Source of the DNA: Symbiodinium natans
Taxonomy: Eukaryota > Sar > Dinophyceae > Suessiales > Symbiodiniaceae
NCBI GenBank assembly: GCA_905221605.1
Contig: CAJNDS010002153.1
Location: forward strand, 430,998 to 494,997
DNA length: 64,000 bases
Reading direction: 5' to 3'
The position numbers and the translations under genes were made by a program. A model generated the notes under the pieces. It was not told the origin of the DNA, searched no databases, and saw nothing but the letters and a program-made list of their open reading frames with translations. Position 1 is the stretch's first letter; every line of letters begins with the position of its first letter. This document shows positions 1-8,800 of the stretch, piece by piece.

Positions 1-170
1 CCGTGGTGCCCTATGGCACTCTCAGTTTGGGAACGGACTCACAGGACCGTCGCTGATTGGACGGGGAGAAGCTTCACCCGTGACAAAGGGATTCCGGAGG
101 GTGAGCATCTCACCCTTGATTCTGGCAGGGCATAGCTCCTGCAATTTGGGTGGGTTGGGGCCGGATTAGG

Positions 171-1088
171 TCAGACCTCCCAGGGGACGTCTTCCAAGTC
201 TTCAAAGCCACACACCAGCCAATCACTGTTGCCTGCTTCTTCTGGGGAGTCTAGATCCAGAGAACACCCTTCCTCAAGGAAGGTCCAGCCATGTGCGCTG
301 GCTGCAGAAGACAGCGGCGCCAGCAAAGGTTCTACGGGCTCCGTACCTTGGTGACCTAACTGACGCAAGTTAGCAAGGGAAGCGTAGTCCAGAAACACCG
401 GTCTCCTAACTGCTTGGTCGAAACTCGGCCAGCTCCACGTGCACGCTAGGAAGCTTTCTAGACAAAGGGCACAGTAGAGCTCGATGCGTCTTCCATCCTC
501 TCCATGCAAGATCGCTGGTTGCCTTTTCCCAGGACCGGGCAAGAAGTTGAGGTTATGGGTTGGAATGTTACCACAGCCAGTGCAATTAAAGTTCAAAAGG
601 CGAAGCCACTGCACGGGCGGGTCGCCTCCCGTTCCCCCGTGGAGCTCTGCTGGGTCTTCCATGCATCTCCATTGCCCACAGGGTCCGGCTCGGACTGTTT
701 TGCCGGATTTGCTGGTGCGAACAAAATACACGCTGCTGTCCTCGGAGAGGAGCAGCCACTCTTTCCGGCCCTTGTGATGCCAGCGAAAGCAGAGTGCTTG
801 GTGGAAAGTCCTGCATTGGCTGGGACCACAATTGGCTCTATGGGCCCAAGTTCGCTCTGGATTTGCCAGGCTGCTCGAGCATCTTACCTGGTCTTCCAAG
901 GCTGGAGAAACTCCACAGCCGGCTGTAAGAGGACTCGCATAAGGGAAGAGTTCCCCAAGCCGGGCTGCTTCGCCCTCCAGTCGGGCCGTGCCTTCTTTCT
1001 GGCTCTCTGCAGAGCAAGTTGGGTGAGATGACTCCAACCCATCACTTGCTGGCAGTGAGGATCTCGACTGCACAGGTGCTCTGGACAT
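171..1088 (-). CDS. Hypothetical 305-residue ORF downstream of retroelement 1
   Basis: I do not recognise this protein. It is read in the same direction as element 1 and starts 354 bases beyond the end of the pol reading frame. In element 3 a small Cys-rich ORF sits at the comparable place, so this may be a further element-borne ORF. Two Cys pairs (CTGC near residue 169 and CALC near residue 209) could form a zinc ribbon. The N-terminal third is Ser/Pro/Glu-rich and looks disordered. The opposite strand is also open over 504-1031, so the ORF may be accidental in this GC-rich DNA. No long terminal repeat could be recognised around it. Confidence 0.3.
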   Translation of the reverse strand: MSRAPVQSRSSLPASDGLESSHPTCSAESQKEGTARLEGEAARLGELFPYASPLTAGCGVSPALEDQVRCSSSLANPERTWAHRANCGPSQCRTFHQALCFRWHHKGRKEWLLLSEDSSVYFVRTSKSGKTVRAGPCGQWRCMEDPAELHGGTGGDPPVQWLRLLNFNCTGCGNIPTHNLNFLPGPGKRQPAILHGEDGRRIELYCALCLESFLACTWSWPSFDQAVRRPVFLDYASLANLRQLGHQGTEPVEPLLAPLSSAASAHGWTFLEEGCSLDLDSPEEAGNSDWLVCGFEDLEDVPWEV

Positions 1089-1441
1089 GGCTCAAATGAA
1101 GGCTGTGAAAAAGCAGGCCTGGCACCCAAAGCAGTTAGGGGACTCGAGGCTGGTTCACACAGCTACAGCTCTGCTACCTGTGCACCCCACCGGGGTTGAG
1201 CCGAGATCTTGAGCCAGTCACATATATCAACTCCCCCTCATGACCAAGAGTTTCACTGTTGGTCACGTCAACTAAGCTCCACGCAAAGTCAACTAAGCTC
1301 CTCGCCGGGCCATGGATTCCGGCGCATTCCTCAGTCCTAGACCGCTGCACTGCTACAGACCGCTGGAGGTCGACTGACTCTCGCAAAGTAACCTGGCTGG
1401 CGGGTGGGCGGGCAAGCCAGGGGTGGACGGGCGGGCGCGAA

Positions 1442-2842
1442 TTACCGCAGTCGCAAGCTTTCCAGGGCGACGTCCGCGAAAGCTGGCGGGTAGTGCTGCG
1501 TTGCTTTGAGATCAAAGTTTCGTGAATGATCTCCCTTGCAGGTACATGCAAATGTTTCGGACATTGTTCGCACAAACTGTTCATCGTTCGACATCAGTTT
1601 CCAAATCTTTCGGATAGGTAATCCATCTCTGCCTACCAAGCCTGAGACACAGCCGTGCACTTCGCCAGTGTAATGGGTTCTTTGCTTTGCAAACGAACGG
1701 GTGCTTGCCCATCCCCAGTAGGCACACCTCTGCGGCCATTCTATGACCCATACCCCCACTTGCGGGTGGTTCACCATCACTAAGAAGCTCCGCCAGAGCT
1801 TGCGATGCACCGTGAATAAAGCTTGTAGATGGTCCTGATAGCCCGGCCGATCTTCGTGTCGCCGTTGGTACGGGCTACCTCCGGTACAAGGAGTGCTGCT
1901 CCAGAAAACAACCTTCATCCCCCATTCTCTCGCAACGTTCATTGCAGACATGACCCGCTCCACGGTGTCATTTGAGGTTCCGTCAACCCCTTGAGTAATC
2001 GGCAGGACAAATACTTGGTGCACACTTCCTTGCAGGTACAGATTCGAACGTGAACTCGTGCAAAACTCGATCAGCAAAGTTGAATATTCAGTCTCGAGTT
2101 CGCATAGCCGACAGAAAGCTTCATATTCGAGGTTGTCCGGCCCGAGTATCGAATCTAGCACTCCAGACAGCAACAAGCAAGACCTGACTGCTGGGACCTC
2201 TCGGAAATCGATGCTGGTCACATCTTCTAGTCCGAGGGTTGCTGTATGCTTTGCTGTTTGGAGGCGATTTAAATTCTTTGTGAGAAGATCGCTCACATTC
2301 TCGGTTCCGGCTACTCCCTCTACTGCTAACTCGCCGCTATGGACACGGTCTTGGATAAAGCACAACCTCAAGTCTATATGCCGCATGCGCCTGAGTAGCC
2401 CCTCCATGCTGGCGATTTGCCTAGCTGAAGCACTGTCGGTATACACGCGGTGGGGTTTCTGGAGGGTGCCCCAGATATGCGCCGTCAATTGCGCAAGTCC
2501 TGCCACCTCTTTTGCTGCCTCGGCGATGGCAAACAACTCTGCCTCTGCTGAGCTGAGTGCCACGACGCTCTGCAGGCGGCTGTATCCCTTTATGCAGTAC
2601 CACAGACCGTCCACTGCGATGTAGATCACTCCGCCACTGGTGCTCTTCCGGGCTACGCTCATCTCGCTGCCCCAATTGCTGTCGCAATAGGCTACCAGGC
2701 TGGCATTCTCCCCCTCATTGGTCTTGCCATCTCCGAGCGGGAAGATTTGATCTAACAGCGGAAACGCTGCTAACCATCGCAGGAACTTGCGAAGTGCATC
2801 TTCATGCACTTGCCGTGGCATGCTTTGTCCGCGCGACAACAT
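1442..2842 (-). CDS. Ty1/copia pol C-terminus: RNase H plus extra conserved domain (element 1)
   Basis: This ORF continues the gag-pol of element 1 in a different frame. The copia-type RNase H is clear: YCDSNWGSE, a KSTSGGV stretch, ALSSAEAEL, then RRMRHIDLR and the usual closing motif ENVSDLLTK. Copia polyproteins normally stop soon after that. Here about 250 further residues follow, with LLIEFC, then FWSSTPCTGGSPYQRR, then EWPQRCAYW and a final LKATQHYPPA. The same order of motifs occurs in element 3 (17295-18074), so the extension is a real domain. Its layout (hydrophobic strand, acidic loop, strand ending in a Pro-Cys loop) recalls a Rossmann-type methyltransferase, but that is inference. 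The open frame extends upstream of the first Met (motif LGKIGWLCQTRSDI), so 2842 is not a true start. Confidence 0.8.
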   Translation of the reverse strand: MLSRGQSMPRQVHEDALRKFLRWLAAFPLLDQIFPLGDGKTNEGENASLVAYCDSNWGSEMSVARKSTSGGVIYIAVDGLWYCIKGYSRLQSVVALSSAEAELFAIAEAAKEVAGLAQLTAHIWGTLQKPHRVYTDSASARQIASMEGLLRRMRHIDLRLCFIQDRVHSGELAVEGVAGTENVSDLLTKNLNRLQTAKHTATLGLEDVTSIDFREVPAVRSCLLLSGVLDSILGPDNLEYEAFCRLCELETEYSTLLIEFCTSSRSNLYLQGSVHQVFVLPITQGVDGTSNDTVERVMSAMNVAREWGMKVVFWSSTPCTGGSPYQRRHEDRPGYQDHLQALFTVHRKLWRSFLVMVNHPQVGVWVIEWPQRCAYWGWASTRSFAKQRTHYTGEVHGCVSGLVGRDGLPIRKIWKLMSNDEQFVRTMSETFACTCKGDHSRNFDLKATQHYPPAFADVALESLRLR

Positions 2843-2895
2843 GGAGTGAAAGTACGTTATATCTGAGCGAGTTTGACAGAGCCAGCCTATCTTCC

Positions 2896-5800
2896 CTAGG
2901 CAACTTCGGAACCGTGAGCTGCTTCACTGGACAGCTCCTTTGAAGGCTCTTCAACACTCTCCTCATCGTACATACTCCTGATGTCGGGTGTCGTCAAGGA
3001 TGCTTTTACGGTGGATATGTCCCATCCGAAGGATGTAAAGACCGACTTCACATACTCAGGCTTCACCCCAAGCATGATCTGTCGTCCATCCCAACGGATT
3101 AAACGACCGAGGAATTCCATCTGCCCATCTTCGATCAGCCTCCCTGTCACTTTGACTTTCAAGACTGAACTCAGGGCTTCGTGGACGTACTCGAACCCTT
3201 TTTCGGTAGAAGACACAATGAGCAAATCATCCACGTACGCTAACATGATGATATACTCCCATCCGGATTCAAGGTTGACCCATCCGCTGAAAAGCGTCGG
3301 TTCAAGCGGACTCGCTTGTAAGCCTAGTGCAGATACGATCCTGTTCAGGTGTCGCTGCCAGCTAAGGCTGGCGGAACGCAAACCGTAGAGCGCTTTCTCT
3401 AGTATCAAGTACGCGGTTTCGCCGCTCTCGAGCGCGAACGTGCTTGGCAACTCGATAATGGTGGGTTCCACTACCTGCGCAAAGAGAAACGCGGTGGATA
3501 TGTCGAGGCCGTAAGCCCGCATCTTTCCCTTCGCCGCCCGTGCAAGGACGATCTTGAGGGCTTCCACCGACGCAGTATTAGAACTCAACCCCAAATCGAG
3601 TGCGGATGGTCGGCCATGAGCAAAATCCTTAGCGACTATCCTTGCTCGGACTAGTCCTGGGGCCTTCTGAGTGAGGACCCATCGGGACTTGACCGTCCGA
3701 CAGTTTGGGTTGGCTTTGCGGTACTCATCTATCTCGCTCTTTGATCTTGCATAACCAACTTTCAGACTATCGAGCGCATTCACCTCTTTCTTGATTCCTT
3801 GCCATGTCTCTTCAGGATCCAGCTGAAAACCTTCCAGGTCATCGTAGCTGGCTCTAGGTCGATTCACCCAGAGAGTCCTGTCTTGGATTCTCATGTACGT
3901 CCCTGCGGACTCATCTTCCTTTTTCTCTTTAACTGAAGAGCATACACAAGGGTGGTCTTGGAGATTCAACAACTCAACTGCTTCACGCTCGACCGACTGT
4001 TGTTGCTTGTGGTGCTGTTGTTGTGTTGTTGTGTTCAAGCAAACATACGGGAACTTCTCCACGCTCGACCGACCAACAAGTAAGTGACATGCTGCTTCGA
4101 CGTCGTAGTGGTCACAACAAGAGAGTGGTTGTGGTGTGTAGTGGGCGTTCTCGAGCAATTCCTCCAGGTATCGGACTGGGACCCCCTCATGGAATGTCTG
4201 GGGATGCTCTGGAGCGTCTCCCATCTCTGGAGCTTCTCCCATATCGTCATCCTCAGCCTCGGACGGCTGGTACTCGGACACATTCCAGTCAGCGTCCGGC
4301 ACTGACATCTCCGGGATCTCTAGGTCTCCGACTCCTGCTTGCTCAGGATCAAACGCTCGGACCTCCTCTCCTCCAAAGCGTGTTCGCTTGTTCGGCTTCA
4401 TTTGCTCGTCATCATCGTATGGGTCTTCTCCAATTAGCTCCTCAGGTCTTCGGTCGACCTTCGGTCCTTCATCTAATGCCTCCAGAGCATCATCGATGGA
4501 ATCACGCAACCATTTTTGGTATCTCTTCACACACTTTTGGGAATGCCTGCTCGAGCTGACGCCTTCCTGGCATCCGGGGCACTTGGGTGTAACACCATGT
4601 TGTCTCACCCAGTCTATGGGAGGACCTCCACCTGGAACATATGGGAGAAACAGCTCTTTGGTCTTCGGTGCTTCAGGCGGGGGCACGAAGCCATCTAGGG
4701 CCTTTGCACCGGGCAGAAGATTTGCGTCGAAACGCAACGGGTAGAGCAATTTGAGTCCGGGCGCGATCACCCGTTTCGTCTCCCCACTATCCAAGCGGAT
4801 TTCCATGGCATGACCTGTGCTCCCAAGCACTGGTCCCAAGTAGATCCCTCGAGCATACTTGGCATCCGCGTCAGGTCTTCTAGCCCGCGTTATCTTAGCG
4901 TATGCTACCGCACCGAACGGATACGTGACTTGCGGTCGCACGCGATCTCCGCGGATCTTCTGCATGGGTGTCATGGTCGACCCTACAGAAACTGAAAACC
5001 TGTTGTGCGTGTGTGCTGCGTATTGAAACAAAAGGTCGAAAACATCCGCACACTCAGCATCCAAAACAACGCCATGTTCACGCAACTCAAGCTCATGTGT
5101 TGCTACGATTCCTTTCAGGGTCCTAATGGCTCGTTCTGCTGCTGGTGCATGCCTTTCGGGTGCAAAGCTGTCCTCAGTACCCTCACAAAGATCAGCGAGC
5201 CTCGCTGCGATGTTCTTCGTGAGTCCCTCTGCATCAGACATGAAATGCGGTTGTTTCACACCAAAGTGCCTGACCCAGGGATGCAAATGCTCTGCTGTTG
5301 TTGCTGCGCTCTCTCCCTCAGGTCTAAAGCAAACTGCAATCGCAAAGCTCATGGTATGAACCAGTACGATGAATGCAAGCTTGCGAAAGAAGCACTGGTC
5401 AAGCTGAAACTCTCTCGGGTTCAGGTCGGTACGCTTTCGGGCTGGAGTGGTCCCTCTAGTGCGCTGGCAAAACTCACAGTCAGACATGTATGGTACGTGT
5501 CCCTGCATGTGGTGCTGAAGTTCTGCCTGTTTACTACGCACATTGTCCCCAATAATTCCTTCGTCAGTGACTAACTCAAACTGCTGTTGTGGCTGTTGCG
5601 TATCGGGCTCTTTTCTCTCGTCTTGGGACAAAGCAGCAAGGATTGGATTGAGCTTCTCCATACTCCCTTTCAGGGAGACGGGGAGCGAGAACGATCGCGC
5701 TCTTGGCGATCTCGGCGGCGTCTGATAAGTTCCATGAATGCAGGCGACGGCGCGCCACTCCACGGAATTGGGGTTTCGGGCGTGCGTTCGGGCCGCGGAA

Positions 5801-8800
5801 CTGGAGGAGGCGGAGGTATCGGGAGCGCCAGCCTTGGCGCGACCGACCTCGCAGCCTGTATGTCCTGCGACCTTGCTCGGCGCCGGTCCTCGTATTGTTG
5901 GCCCGTGAGGACCCCTGCCTCGAGCTGAGCGCGAAGGCTCATTGTGTTGAATGGCCTTCCTGCCGGTGCCAATGTCCCCGCTTCTCCTGTTTCCATCGTT
6001 TCTGCCATCCTCATCACCGTGCTGGAGAGGTCGCTGGTGGCTTTCGGGGGTGTCAAGCTGACCGGCAGTTGGGCATGGTCCTTCACCTGCATCCGCAGGA
6101 AGCTCTCCCTCAAAGGTCCGAGGGCTTGCAGCCCTTCTGCGGTGTGGCCTGGTGTGCTCAGATGCAGCTGCAGATACGGACCATGATAGCCCAGGTTGGA
6201 AAGTGATTCCCGCCATGGAGGTGTCACTCGGAGAGTGCTCTTCGCATGCCTGGGCTCGGGGCCCCGGCGGTGCTCCGTGTACACTGCTGTCGGGCTGACC
6301 GGTTCCCCCGGCGGCTGCGTCATGGAGATAGGGGGATGCTCCGGATGTGCTGGGGTCGTTGGAGCTGGAACCCCTGTGGTTGGCCTCCATTCTCCCCAAT
6401 CCTCGTCGGACTCGTCTATCTCCACCACCATTGTCGATGGTCCTGGCCTTGGGCTCGCCGGTGCTGCCGCGGTTGTTTCCTTCGGGTTCGGCTGAGGAAA
6501 CTCGCTCGGTCCCAGCGCAACCACTGAGCGAGCCTTGCCCTCTGTCACTCCAAGTTCCAGCTGCTCTGGTTCCGCAAGAGCTTGCTCCCATGTGGCCCAA
6601 TCCACCGGGTTCTGCGTCACGTGGAGGCCCTCCTTGGAGATGGTCTGCGTGAAGCCCTGCATGTTGGCTTCGTGTGGTTCGCTCATCAAATGGGCTTCGG
6701 TGACATACTTCTGGCATAGGAGGCAAAACAGCGTCACCGGCGTATCCGGTGGATCGCTGGCTCCCGAAGCTTGTGCCGTCCAAGCTCCTCCAAATCGACG
6801 AGCAATCCACGTCATCCAGCCTGTCGACGCCCAGCGCCGTTTTCCTCTCCGTGTTGGCGCTGACGATGCCGGCGTGGGGCCGGATGGCTCCCGAGGATCG
6901 ACTCCCATGGTCGATTGATCCACATGGTCCGGCAGCAAATTCCGCACCGGTCTCTCGGCCTTGGCTTTTTCCTTGGATTTGATCTTCGGCGTCGGCTTCA
7001 TCAGCATCATAGCGGGTTCCTTGGCTGGAGCCTCTGACATCGAAGGATCCGTTTGGAATTCCCTCACCCCAGTGTGGGACGACGGTGCCTCCGCCGCTTC
7101 CGTCTCTTCCATGATGTACTCTATCGAAGGAGATGAGGTCGAAGGGTCCACCCTTGCCGAATCCAAATCCAGATCCATCTCGTCCCCTCCAGTGGACTCC
7201 GCCTCGGCATACGTTGCCTGGAGCTCCTCTCGGAGATTCTGTGGAAGCTCTATGCCGTGTTGCGCGGCGTTGGCCTCCAACAATATCAGTCTCCTGCGTC
7301 TCGCCCCCTGGCGCATGCCTTCCAACTCTTGAATGCTTCGTTGCATCGTGGCACTCGGATCCATAGCGGCGGTCTCCTATCTGTCCTGCTCTAGGAAAAC
7401 TTCGCCTCTTTGAGCAATCCAAGCTGCCAGTCTCAACCTCATCAGGGAAATCCTCCAAGCAAGCACGACAGACAACTGTCTCCCTACCATGCTCATGCAC
7501 AAGACGCTCAACTGCTGGTGTGGTGCTGTTGTCCTGTTGCTTGTGTGAGATAACGCTGTTGTCTTCACTAAAAATCAAGCGTTCATCCCTATCAAGCTCA
7601 CGAACAACTGGCGTATCCACATGACTGAAAAACTGAAGTTGATCCCTCGCAGGGCCGGAAACGTCATCGACTGTCCTTAGTCTGTCCTTAGCTTCGCCTT
7701 GGTCCAGGTCAACATGTTCGTGGCTCGTCTGAAACTCGCAATCAACTACCTCATCAAGACATGAAGCATCCAGCAATTCGGGGTTTTCGGGCACAACACA
7801 CACTCTCGCAGAGCTGCGATGACCTCGATTCGAAGTCGAACGATGAAAATCACGACTCGAAGACGACTTGCGAGACCGACTTCGACGAAACTGTTCCGTT
7901 TTGGCGATCAAATCCTGCGGTTTCAGCGCTAAAGGATGGTCATTCCGAACTGACGCAAGCCAACTAACTGAAGCAAACATGGTTGGTCTCAGCGTTACGC
8001 CGTGCTTTCGCACGGTAATTACGCCCTGCTGGTCGCACATCGCTGGCTCCCAACCTCCATTCTGACAAAGCAAGTTGATGTTCAGCAAATTGTGCTTGAT
8101 CTGATCGGAAATGACGGCTTCAAACCTAGCCCTACACATGTACACAGCGTCACCCTCATGCTCAGAACTGCTCTTCAGTGATGCTGATGTGGTGGTTTCA
8201 AAGCAAACTTCCACCAAAACATGTGTCGATCCGCCAATCTCAACGGAATCTCCTGTCGCAGTCTCCGCATACGACTTCGGGCGTCCTTCAAGCCATGCAA
8301 GGACCTTCACATGATCACTCTCAAGCGTCTCTCTCGTGATGATGTGGAACGAACTACCAGAGTCAATCAGCCAGTAAATACGATCATCTGAAGGAAAACT
8401 AACCACTTGGTTCGTGAGCATCATACCAAAGTGATATCCCTCCAGAAACGTCTTGATTGATGACTGTGTTTTTCCACTACCCTTGGTTGTGGGCTGTGCT
8501 GCTGCTTTCGCCGAAGTAGACGATGAAGATGATGGTGCCTCTGGCTGCGTCGTAACGGCCTGGCTCGTCGCCGCTGCGGCTTTGTCCTTCGGAGGTGCCC
8601 AGCAGTCGCGTGCCCAGTGTCCAGTCTTCCCGCAGTTCCGGCAGACATCTGTCTTCTTCGCTTCTCTGCTCTTGCTCCGAGCTCTGTCTCCTTTTCCGCC
8701 TTGGTCGCCTTTCTTGTCCTTTCCTTTCGCTTTGCCACCCTTCAGTCCCTTTTCTCCTTTCTCGCCTTTGTTGCCCTTGTTGCCCTTGGAGCCTTTGTTG

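Noticed and set aside
5703-7366. Several plus-strand ORFs of 60-170 residues
   Set aside because: Antisense shadows of the gag-pol and nested ORF of element 1.
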